This document shows, one piece after another, positions 33,641 to 44,100 of a DNA stretch of 64,000 nucleotides. The notes under the pieces are model-generated. The model ran no database searches and was not told where the DNA came from. It saw nothing but the letters and a program-made list of their open reading frames with translations. The position numbers and the translations under genes are program-made. Position 1 is the first letter of the stretch. Every line of letters begins with the position of its first letter. Origin of the DNA: Anoplopoma fimbria (Eukaryota; Chordata; Actinopteri; Perciformes; Anoplopomatidae); contig NC_072466.1 of assembly GCF_027596085.1 (NCBI RefSeq), forward strand, positions 21,617,173-21,681,172. Reading direction: 5' to 3'.

Positions 33641-36090
33641 TATAGTATTAGTTGTTGCACTTACTGTATTCGGATTAGTCTGTTGCAATTATTGTTTTCG
33701 TAGTAATTTGCCTCTGCACTATACTTTTGCTCTGGTTTATGCTTTAAGATGCTTGTTTAAGAAAGGAGATGCACTTATGACTTCTGGTGACTAGTAGTTC
33801 TCTTGAATACCTATGTTGAATACACTTCCTGTAAGTCTCTTTGGATAAAAGCGTCTGCTAAATGACTGTAATGTAATGTACTGTAGTTTATATATCCTTT
33901 ATAGATATAGTGCAAACAAGAGACATAGTAGAAAAAACAAACAAGTATTTTAAACAAGTAAGTAAGAAAAAAAACCACAATAACTAAGAGAAAAATCTTA
34001 TAAATACAGAGAGAATAATTATAGTTATAGTATTGCACCCTGAGCCTTCCGCTTAGCACTTATTGTATTCCTATTAGTTTGTTTCTATACTTTTGCTCTG
34101 GTTTATGCTTTAAGATGCTTGTTTAAGAAAGGAGATGCACTTATGACTTCTGGTGACTAGTAGTTCTCTTGAATACCTATGTTGAATACACTTCCTGTAA
34201 GTCGCTTTGGATAAAAGCGTCTGCTAAATGACTGTAATGTAATGTAATGTAAACCTTTTTACTTGAATAAAACCTTTGAATACAACTATTGACTTACTCC
34301 ATTAAAGGTTAATGCATTTCTTTTGAAATATATTTCAACTTAGTTTTTACTTTTTATATGGAGTAAATGATTGGACTTAACATTTTAACATTTTAACATT
34401 TTAACATAACTGTACTTTTGCTCTGGTTTATGCTTTAAGATGCTTGTTTAAGAAAGGAGATGCACTTATGACTTCTGGTGACTAGTAGTTCTCTTGAATA
34501 CCTATGTTGAATACACTTCCTGTAAGTCGCTTTGGATAAAAGCGTCTGCTAAATGACTGTAATGTAATGTACTGTAGTTTATATATCCTTTATAGATATA
34601 GTGCAAACAAGAGACATAGTAGAAAAAACAAACAAGTATTTTAAACAAGTAAGTAAGAAAAAAACCCACAATAACTAAGAGAAAAATCTTATAAATACAG
34701 AGAGAATAATTATAGTTATGGTATTGCACCCTGAGCCTTCCGCTTAGCACTTATTGTATTCATATTAGTTTGTTTCTATACTTTTGCTCTGGTTTATGCT
34801 TTAAGATGCTTGTTTAAGAAAGGAGATGCACTTATGACTTCTGGTGACTAGTAGTTCTCTTGAATACCTATGTTGAATACACTTCCTGTAAGTCGCTTTG
34901 GATAAAAGCGTCTGCTAAATGACTGTAATGTAATGTAAACCTTTTTACTTGAATAAAACCTTTGAATACAACTATTGACTTACTCCATTAAAGGTTAATG
35001 CATTTCTTTTGAAATATATTTCAACTTAGTTTTTACTTTTTATATGGAGTAAATGATTGGACTTAACATTTTAACATTTTAACATTTTAACTAACTGTAC
35101 TTTTGCTCTGGTTTATGCTTTAAGATGCTTGTTTAAGAAAGGAGATGCACTTATGACTTCTGGTGACTAGTAGTTCTCTTGAATACCTATGTTGAATACA
35201 CTTCCTGTAAGTCTCTTTGGATAAAAGCGTCTGCTAAATGACTGTAATGTAATCTGGGTTGTTTTATTATTCACAATTATGGGTTAAATGGGAGTTTATT
35301 TGCCCCAAAATTGTTAAAACACTCCATTATGAATGTTTTAGTCTATAAAAACAAGCTTATTTGAGAAAAAAAAGGGCTGTTTTTGGACTGGAATTTATTT
35401 AATTGGAGGAGAAAGTTGACTTCTGGTCACTAGTAGTTCTCTTGAATACACTTCCTGTAAGTCTCTTTGGATAAAAGCGTCTGCTAAATGACTGTAATGT
35501 AATGTAATGTAAACCTTTTTACTTGAATAAAACCTTTGAATACAACTATTGACTTACTCCATTAAAGGTTAATGCATTTCTTTTGAAATATATTTCAACT
35601 TAGTTTTTACTTTTTATATGGAGTAAATGATTGGACTTAACATTTTAACTAACTGTACTTTTGCTCTGGTTTATGCTTTAAGATGCTTGTTTAAGAAAGG
35701 AGATGCACTTATGACTTCTGGTGACTAGTAGTTCTCTTGAATACCTATGTTGAATACACTTCCTGTAAGTCGCTTTGGATAAAAGCGTCTGCTAAATGAC
35801 TGTAATGTAATCTGGGTTGTTTTATTATTCACAATTATGGGTTAAATGGGAGTTTATTTGCCCCAAAATTGTTAAAACACTCCATTATGAATGTTTTAGT
35901 CTATAAAAACAAGCTTATTTGAGGAAAAAAAAGGGGCTGTTTTTGGACTGGAATTTATTTAATTGGAGGAGAAAGTTGACTTCTGGTCACTAGTAGTTCT
36001 CTTGAATACACTTCCTGTAAGTCTCTTTGGATAAAAGCGTCTGCTAAATGACTGTAATGTAATGTAATGTAATGTAATGTAATGTAATGT
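33641..36090 (+). repeat. higher-order array of L2 3' tails with three private spacers
   Basis: Eight plus-oriented L2 tail ends ('ttggataaaagcgtctgcta') lie near 33841, 34207, 34532, 34897, 35219, 35466, 35775 and 36027. They alternate with three distinct spacers: S1 (starts 'ctgtagtttatatatcc', ~175 bp), S2 (starts 'aaacctttttacttgaat', ~150 bp) and S3 (starts 'aatctgggttgttttatt', ~160 bp). The order is [tail-S1-tail-S2] twice, then [tail-S3-tail-S2], then [tail-S3-tail]. The first unit repeats with a period of 691 and then 685 bp (anchors 33731, 34422, 35107). Copies are nearly identical, so amplification or conversion is recent. No protein gene lies inside; the duplicate 82-residue minus-strand frames are by-products. 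Confidence 0.85.
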
Positions 36091-36511
36091 TTAACTATTC
36101 AAATGGTGCCTGCCTGAAACGTCCGTCTCATATGACACGTCCACAGGTAGGACGGTGATTCGTGGAGCCGGAGTCCGTCTCCCTCCCGGTTGGCTGTGTT
36201 GTACACGTCAGCAGTGTGATAAGTTGTAAGATGTATCACCGTCCCGTCATCCTCTTCCTGCTGTGAGAGCCTGTTGACACATAACACCTCGTCCGGGTGA
36301 GTCGTGTTGACACATTGTTGCCTTTTAACGCCACATATCGTGTATTAATATTCACTCATTCCGTTCGCTTTGTTCTGCTTTTATCAACAGGTGGCAGAAA
36401 CCAGCGGAGCAGCCGTCAAAACCCGTCTGACGTTTGGGTTTAAGCGAAACAGTGTCGCAAACAAGCTGACGATGAGATAAGGTGAATGAAAGCCATTCTC
36501 ACTGCCAGAAA
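36091..36511 (+). promoter_or_regulatory. mgat2-like 5' region with a candidate 5' UTR intron
   Basis: This stretch is richer in GC and CpG than its surroundings. A GTGAGT donor at 36297 and an acceptor ending ATCAACAG at 36390 would define a 94-bp 5' UTR intron. The intronless coding sequence begins 121 bases after that acceptor. No TATA box was seen. The L2 array ends at about 36090, so the promoter sits right against it. The start site is inferred, not observed. Confidence 0.5.
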
Positions 36512-37771
36512 ATGAGGCTTCGGCTGGTGAAACGGAACCTGCTGGCTCTGCTGGGTGTTTCCTTTGTGGTTGTGACTCTCCTGTTTTCTACACGTGTGTT
36601 ACTAGTAAACGATAATGACACGACTGGACCCAACAACGTGGTTCTGATAAACCAGGTCGGGAATTCTGGCGACACTGCGAAGTTCTCCTTTGGTTCGGTT
36701 GCAGAGTTGACGAAGTCCGTCTACAATGCCAATTATAAGCAGTGTGTGCGAAACGCAGACAAGTTCCCAGGGGAGCCTCGACTGGTGCTGGTTGTGCAGG
36801 TCCACAACAGGCCCGAGTACCTCAGGCTGCTCATCAGGTCGCTGGAGAAAGCTGCAGAGGTCCACAGCTTCCTCCTCATCTTCAGCCACGACTACTTTTC
36901 AGAGGAAATAAACGCCATTGTGCAAGGGATAACTTTCTGCAGAGTGCAGCAGATTTATTTCCCCTTCAGCACTCAGCTGTATCCCAGTGAGTTTCCTGGG
37001 AAGGATCCACGGGACTGCCCCCGGGACATATCCAAGGACGCCGCTCTCAAAACAGGATGCCTGAACGCAGCACACCCGGACTCCTACGGACACTACAGGG
37101 AGGCCTTCATCACTCAGACGAAGCACCACTGGTGGTGGAAGCTGCACTTTGTGTGGGAGCGGGTGCAGGCGATGCAGGGCTACAGCGGCTTTGTGATCTT
37201 CCTGGAGGAGGACAACTACATCTTGCCAGACTTTTTCCATTACTATAAATCAATGCTGGAGTTCAGGAAGAACAGCTGCCCAGATTGCGACACGCTGGCG
37301 TTGGGCAACCACAACGGCCTGACTGATTTCAACACGCTGTCCAATAAGGTGTTGACCACTGGGTGGATGTCCACCAAACACAACATAGGCATGGCCATCT
37401 CCAGAGAGATGTACTACAAGCTGATGGGCTGCAACAACGAGTACTGCACCTACGACGACTACAACTGGGACTGGACCCTGCAGCACCTGTCGGGAACCTG
37501 CATATCGAAGCCCCTCAAAGTGCTGGCGGCGCAGGGCTCCAGGGTCCTCCACACGGGGGACTGCGGCCTCCACCAGAAGGAAAACTGCCGACCGGAGTGG
37601 GCCTCGCAGAAGGTGGAGGAGGGCCTCCTTGCAGCCAAGGACAGCCTCTTCCCTCCATCTCTCGTGCTCAGCGGCGCCACAGCGGCTGAGCACAAGGAGC
37701 ACCAGAAGAACGGAGGGTGGGGCGACACTCGAGACCACATTCTATGCAAAAATTACGCCAAGCGTCTTTGA
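36512..37771 (+). CDS. mgat2-like: alpha-1,6-mannosyl-glycoprotein 2-beta-N-acetylglucosaminyltransferase (GlcNAc-TII), mgat2-like
   Basis: Golgi type II membrane enzyme that adds beta-1,2-GlcNAc to the alpha-1,6-mannose arm of N-glycans, the step opening complex glycans. Single coding exon of 419 residues, versus 447 in human MGAT2 with a shorter stem here. I start at ATG 36512 because MRLRLVKRNL matches the family N-terminus; the frame is open further upstream only from a GTG. The signal anchor is about residues 9-31. The catalytic region contains LVLVVQVHNRPEYLRLL (91-107), HHWWWKLHFVWERV, the metal-binding EED (232-234), TYDDYNWDWTL (313-323, with the proposed base D320) and the metal-ligand His347 in RVLHTGDCG. 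The C-terminus has KNGGWGDTRDH. The ten cysteines of the family disulfides appear conserved. EED is followed by Asn where human MGAT2 has His. NDT at 35-37 is a possible glycosylation site. It may be the sole mgat2 or a divergent paralogue; neighbours brox and fam177 favour the latter. Confidence 0.93.
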   Translation: MRLRLVKRNLLALLGVSFVVVTLLFSTRVLLVNDNDTTGPNNVVLINQVGNSGDTAKFSFGSVAELTKSVYNANYKQCVRNADKFPGEPRLVLVVQVHNRPEYLRLLIRSLEKAAEVHSFLLIFSHDYFSEEINAIVQGITFCRVQQIYFPFSTQLYPSEFPGKDPRDCPRDISKDAALKTGCLNAAHPDSYGHYREAFITQTKHHWWWKLHFVWERVQAMQGYSGFVIFLEEDNYILPDFFHYYKSMLEFRKNSCPDCDTLALGNHNGLTDFNTLSNKVLTTGWMSTKHNIGMAISREMYYKLMGCNNEYCTYDDYNWDWTLQHLSGTCISKPLKVLAAQGSRVLHTGDCGLHQKENCRPEWASQKVEEGLLAAKDSLFPPSLVLSGATAAEHKEHQKNGGWGDTRDHILCKNYAKRL

Positions 37772-39426
37772 GCTGTGACTTTTCCCTGAGCGACGTGGGT
37801 GAAATGCTCATTGATAATCTGCAGATGTGCCATTTAATAAGTAACACTTCAGGGTTTCAGAGGCTGACGCGGCTGTGCTAATATTCGTCTTCCAAGAACT
37901 AGGACCGAAACCCACGTCCCAGAGTGCTGCATGTACACAGCTAGACTTTTACTTAGTTTTTTAAGGCTTTTTTTTTTTTTTTTTTTTTTTTGAATCACCA
38001 AAGCTGCAAGGTTGCCAAAGACTCCCTCGATATTTGTGTTGTGCTAATAATGCAAGCTCGGTCACGCTGTTTCATGTCACCAGGTCTGTTGATCTCTGGG
38101 TGTCTTACGAGCCAAAACATTAGAGTAGATTTATTGCACAGTGCTGGGAAATAAAGTAAACTATATCAGAATGTACACACACACACACACACACATATAT
38201 TCAATTTGTATTTGCAAATGAATTCATTGACTGGGAACATTGCACAGGATGTTGTTTATTACAAGAAGATCAATGTGTTTGTGTGAATGACTTGCATAGA
38301 TTTTATGAACAATAATCCATTTTACGTGTACTTTTTAAGGTACGATTTTAAGTGCAACAACAAAAGGGCACATGTACACAGTGTACTGTACAGACTTAAG
38401 AGTTTTACACGTGTATGACAATCTTGACAACCGTCTCTTTGAAGATGACCGTTGATTTTTATCAATCCCTGCACATGATGGGATTTGTGTTACTGAATGT
38501 AACCTTCACTGTAACCAGGGGTCTTTCTTTTTGAGTTGAGGTCAGCTTCACTTACTTAATCAGTCTGCTGCTCCCCTCCTGTATTGACCCCTGGTTTACA
38601 ACAAGAGATCTGGCTTGATATTGATTTTTTTTTTTTCTTTTGATTGTGGCTTTATATTTGCTTTCTGATAAGTGAAAAGTGGCCCTTTGGAGTCTAGTTC
38701 GAGGTCTTTCTTTCCGCAAACATCCGGGGTCGTCTGTGATTCTGCATTTCTGAATTTGCACCTTTGTTAGAGTTTTATTTTTGGATATAAACATCCAAAT
38801 GACTGCAGAATTAATTGGATTTGGATTTTATAAAAAGCTGTTGCTGTTTTTTTTTTTTTTTTTTTGTATTCATTCAATAGTTGGTGAAACTGAAAAATGA
38901 ACAACTTAAGCTGAAGTTTCCTCTTTACAGTGTGAAACTGAGAACATTAACACACATGCATATTGATTCCATTATTGCCTTAAATCTGACCAAAAGTGCC
39001 TTTTTACCTCGTGCCTCAACTTGGTTTTTTATATATATAAAAAAAGAAATGTGAATGGTAATTTCACAGAAATCTTCATGTACAATTAGGATAAATAATT
39101 GCATCACCTGGAAAGATGAGGTCAGATTAGTGGTTTAATCTGATATTAGTGCCTTATGGAGATTCCTGGTAAAGAAATATGAAGTGAATGTGACAATGAG
39201 CACAATCATTTCTTAAATAACATGTCAAAGATGGCCCAATACATCAAAACATATTTTGTACAGATGACCTTCTCCGATGGTGTATGTATGTGGGATTTAT
39301 GGTTCTGTAGTTGGTTGAGAACAAGACCAACTTTATTTTCTAGCATGTTTCCTGTTCTTTCTGATAATCACTTGAAATAGCTGTTCATTGTTCACCTAAT
39401 GTTTGCCAAATGGGGAAAAAAATAAA
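37772..39426 (+). other. mgat2-like 3' UTR with polyadenylation signals
   Basis: AATAAA occurs at 38150-38155 and again at 39421-39426; the second is followed by a T/G-rich stretch, a good poly(A) context. A (CA)n tract lies near 38175-38193 and there are poly(T) runs at about 37970-37991 and 38848-38864. No coding potential. Which signal is used cannot be told from the sequence. Confidence 0.55.
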
Positions 39427-39785
39427 AGGCTGAATTTTCATCGTTTGTCTCATGTATTATTTTTGAAAATAATGTTGGAGATAGTTACTTAAATGAAACT
39501 TTAAATTCCTATGGAGGTTTCCTGAAAACTACAAAAAGAACAACTCTGATTTTATTCAAATTGAGACCGTGTTGGAAGTGGTACACTCAGTGAATTACAT
39601 TAACCATTTTGAGGTTTTAGGTAATTACATAGGAGGTTAACTGATAATACAACAATGTAAAAATATGTCTACAGACAAGCATACAATTTGGATCTCTGTC
39701 AGTTTCTTTAGTCATCCCTAATTTTAACAGTTAAGTAAAATATTCTGTGCAAGAGGAGATTACCGGACCCGTCAAATACAGCATC
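39427..39785. other. intergenic spacer
   Basis: No feature recognised between the mgat2-like 3' end and the next L2 block. Confidence 0.35.
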
Positions 39786-40541
39786 AGCGAGATGCTTGTT
39801 TAAGAAAGGAGATGCACTTATGACTTCTGGTGACTAGTAGTTCTCTTGAATACCTATGTTGAATAGGACGTCAGGACAGCAGAGTCGCTGCCCATCTTTA
39901 GGCGCAGGCTGAAAACTCACCTCTTCAAGAAGTACTACCCTGAGCCTTCCTCGTAGCACTTATTGCACTCGTATTAGTTGCTGCACTTACTGTATTCGTA
40001 TCAGTTCGCTGCACTTATTGAATTTGTATTTGTTTACTGCACTTATCCTATTCGTAGTAGTTTGTAGCACTTACTATATTCGGATTAGTCTGTTGCAATT
40101 ATTGTTTTCGTAGTAATTTGCCTCTGCACTATACTTTTGCTCTGGTTTATGCTTTAAGATGCTTGTTTAAGAAAGGAGATGCACTTATGACTTCTGGTGA
40201 CTAGTAGTTCTCTTGAATACACTTCCTGTAAGTCTCTTTGGATAAAAGCGTCTGCTAAATGACTGTAATGTAATCTGGGTTGTTTTATTATTCACAATTA
40301 TGGGTTAAATGGGAGTTTATTTGCCCCAAAATTGTTAAAACACTCCATTATGAATGTTTTAGTCTATAAAAACAAGCTTATTTGAGAAAAAAAAGGGCTG
40401 TTTTTGGACTGGAATTTATTTAATTGGAGGAGAAAGTTGACTTCTGGTCACTAGTAGTTCTCTTGAATACACTTCCTGTAAGTCTCTTTGGATAAAAGCG
40501 TCTGCTAAATGACTGTAATGTAATGTAATGTAATGTAATCT
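39786..40541 (+). mobile_element. L2 tail block sharing spacer S3 with the array upstream of mgat2-like
   Basis: Begins with a partial tail (39786-39866) fused directly to an L2 ORF2 end. That end encodes DVRTAESLPIFRR, LKTHLFKKYYPEPSS and a stop at about 39955. A complete tail follows, then spacer S3, then a last short tail and (TAATG)n. The tail-S3-tail part (about 40140-40541) is almost identical to 35665-36090, so the mgat2-like gene lies between direct repeats of about 400 bp. Confidence 0.85.
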
Positions 40542-40693
40542 AGTATTAAAAACAATGCTAATTCCAGTCAGAATGTCAGTGAGTGATGTGACGGCTGTTA
40601 CAGGTAGTCATAATGGCATTTGTAAGGTCTTTTGATCGACTCAAACAAACAAAAGAGAAGCTGATCGAGATCTGTGGTGTCTTCCGGAAACAC

Positions 40694-40812
40694 GTCATGT
40701 GACTGAACCGAGAGCGTTCATTGGTCAGCTTCTATTCCGTGTTTACTTCCGGAAGTGAGTTGTTGTCAGTGTCAGACTATTAAACCTCACATCTACAGCT
40801 CCGGACCGAGAG
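40694..40812 (+). promoter_or_regulatory. brox promoter and non-coding first exon
   Basis: Upstream of a GTAACC donor (GT at 40813) are a gtcatgtgac element (40694-40703, one base from the CLEAR motif GTCACGTGAC), an inverted CCAAT box (attgg, 40720-40724) and a perfect 12-bp ETS palindrome, acttccggaagt (40745-40756). No TATA box. This pattern fits a housekeeping promoter. The first exon is probably non-coding and ends at 40812; coding starts in the next exon. Motif use is inferred. Confidence 0.55.
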
Positions 40813-41188
40813 GTAACCAGCAAAAACGTGCACTTTATTCAAATCAATCCAGTTATCTTTGATGGTGTAGTAATAACAAGCCAGTTGTCACATCCGTTCA
40901 TTTCATCATGTTTACGTTTCCACAGTGATGTAGCCGCTGTTAGCCGTTAGCTGTCGGAGCTGACGTAATAGACTTTTGTTTACAACAGGAAGACAAATGA
41001 TTGTTAAAAACACAATTTGTAGCAACCAGCAGTAACGCCAGAGGCTTAGGGTCATGTGTAAGATGACACATGCTGTCTGCTTAACACACACCTGACTTAA
41101 TATCTACTCTAAGGGAGGCCATCCGCAGTGTGTGTTACTACCATAAGTGTTTCTCTTTACCTCCTTAAGGTGTGTCCTCGTCCACAGG

Positions 41189-44100
41189 ATGGCACATTGG
41201 TTTCACAGAAACCCACTGAAGGCAACAGCGGCCGTGTCCTTTAACTACTATGGAGTGGCAGGGAGCCCCGCTGCCAATAAGATATGCAAGTATGTCTTAT
41301 CTCCATTTTAAGAGTTCCAGAACAGTGTTATCAAATTTGGACTGTGACTGTGACCATGGTCAGCGTACAGAAAGACTCAAAGTATAATCAGTGTCACCTT
41401 ACCCTCTCTAACATTACATTACATTACAGTCCTCCCTGTTTATCCAGAAACAGCTCTAATTAAAGATGTTCTGTTCCTTCTAACATCTGGATGAACATAT
41501 ATGGTTACAGACACAAGCTGCTCTTCATGTGTCTTCTTCTCTGTCTGTGTTTCTGGAGGCTCCATTCATAGTCTACGGAGCAGCTCCACACTTTCTACTT
41601 CATAAGATCACAAATGTTGAGAGAGTCGTTCATGTCTACTAATATTTTTGGACCGTCTTAGACCATCGGAATAACATTTATTAATTTAGCAGACGCTTTT
41701 CTCCAAAGCGACTTACAGTCAGTAGTATATTACATATCATTCACCCATTCACACACTGATGACAGGCTACCATCAAGGTGCCACCATCAGACTCTAACTA
41801 ACATTCACACACCGATGGCAAGCCTTCGGGAGCAACTTGGGGTTAAGTGTCTTGCCCAAGGACACATCGACTGCCGAAGCCGGGTATCGAACCACCGATC
41901 CTCTGATTGGAGAACTACCTTGCTCTCCACTACGCCACAGCCGCCCCTAACGATGATGTAATGTCCTATTGCATTCTACTGTTACTGCCATTTGATCACA
42001 GTCACAGTTTGCCTTACAAGATGTCACCTTCTCGTTGGATTGAATTACTCGTAATGATCAGCACATTTTTAGAGCATCAAATGCTACTTGTTTGACACAT
42101 TCAGTGACCTGAGGACAAACCGGGCGAGACTGCTGGAGATGTTCACCGATGTCACCTGCAACCCTGAGATCATGAAAAATGCCACAGATGCATACTTCTC
42201 CCTCCTGCAAGGTGTGTTTACACTCTCAAACAAATGTGGGATTGTATCTATTCTTCTTTCTATCCTGCTTGGGTGTTAACAGCCTAAAATGCAATGTTGC
42301 CTGTCAAAACAAACGCTTGCTCTTAAGTCAAACATTGTTTGAGTCAACAGAACTTTATTTTAATTCTGATGTTTCTCAAAATACCAGATGGGACAAAAAC
42401 AAAAAAGTGTTTTAAATGACATGCAATACATCTGTAATAATAAAAACAATAATAATAATAATAGTCATTATAATAACCTTATTTATATAGCACCTTAAAA
42501 AAGAAAAAGTAGCAAAAGCAAGGCAATAAAACAACAGAAAGCTTAACCCTGAGGCCCAACAAACCAAGACAAACTAAGAGTTAAATCCTGATAAAACAGT
42601 ACAATAGATGAAAGAAAAACAATCAATACGATACAAATAAACTAAGAAATGAAGAACCCCAATAATGTAGTAAAATAAAATAATATCATCATTAAAATAG
42701 AGCAGTAAAGTGACGACATCACATGAAAGCCAGTCTGTAAAATTGGTTTTAAGAAGTGATTTAAATGAGATCACTGATTCTGCTAGCCTTATCTCCTCAG
42801 GCAGGTCGTTTCAAAGCTGAGGGGTCCTGATGGCAAAAAGCACAGTCACCTTTAGTTCTGAGCCTCGACTTTGGAACAGCCAGAAGGGCCCCACCTGAGG
42901 ATCTCAGGCTGCAAGCTGGCTCATAAGGGGTCAACGTTTCTTCCATATGTATTTGGGCCAGACCTAGAAATGCTTTAAAAGTGATCACTCAAATCTTAAA
43001 ATCAATTCTGAAACAAACAAGGAGCCAATGAAGAGAAGCCAGGATTGGGGTGATGTGATGTTAATTGAATGGTGCAGCCATACAAGCACGGAGTATCAGT
43101 GTGAACATCACATTGCTTCAATAAAGAGTCAGAACAAGCGGATAGAGAATATGCTGCAAGTATGCTAATACTTTGCACAGTAAATGATCAAGGTCTTGGC
43201 ACATCATTGCCTTTTAAATATTGTGATAGTTAAGTATTAAAAATGATTATTCTATTATTGCATTAGTTGTTATAACCTCCGCCAGAGGATCTTGTGATCG
43301 GTTGTGTGGGTGCGTGTGTCCTTGAGTGAGTGCACCTCTTTGTCTGTCCACGGCTAATTTCGCATTCTGCTGCAAACTGCATAATATTTTAGGTGGCTCG
43401 TTACGGCTAGATGCTCAAGGACCTATCGTGGTTGTGCTGACTAACACTTTGTAACAAAACCTTTTGTTGCCTATTTTATACCGCCATCGACTGTTATATG
43501 TAGAAAACTATATGCTACCATGCGTCCACAGTGGGGGAAAACAGTTTGCGGTGTGTTTGGATGACAGCCAACAGTAACTTTCTGTCATTCAGCTGCTGCT
43601 AAGCTAGCAGACAGCACAGTGAGTTTAATTCTATTTTTCGCAAGATTTTATGAATTTTCTTGTATAAATTTTCTTGTACGACAACTTGGAGCCTATTGCT
43701 TGTATACATCGTCTCTTGTTCTTGACTTTGAAGTGTGTTATACAAAGCCTTAAAGCCCGTTAGTGTCTAGACGGGGTTAGTTACCCAGTTGTGGGTTGGA
43801 GTCATACAGTCACACAATACAGCAGTTATTGCTGCAGACACACCTGGCGGAGACCTTTTTTTGCATTTTTTCTTTCATTTTGCTTTACACCTAAACAACT
43901 GCTTCTCTTTTTCAAATACTGGCTTATGATACAATAGGCTTTATCACATCCTTGGATGGAACTACTCAGGAGAACAAGATGAGGTTCATCCAGAACTTCA
44001 AGTGGACTGACACCTTACAAGGAAACACACCAAGGTAAAAAACAGACAGAATACTTCTAGTCTCATTGTAAACATTTCATGTAGTGTTCACGGATGCACA

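Noticed and set aside
33811..34750. Two almost identical 82-residue minus-strand frames (33811-34059 and 34502-34750)
   Set aside because: They span L2 tail plus spacer S1 and are duplicated only because the array unit is duplicated. Composition is non-coding.
36099..36287. 62-residue minus-strand frame upstream of mgat2-like
   Set aside because: Lies in the GC-rich 5' region of the plus-strand gene, without homology or splice context.
36482..36511. Ten extra N-terminal codons on the mgat2-like frame
   Set aside because: They begin with GTG. The family N-terminus matches the ATG at 36512.
36602..37749. Several open frames of 61-162 residues in other frames of the mgat2-like exon
   Set aside because: Shadows of a GC-rich coding exon.
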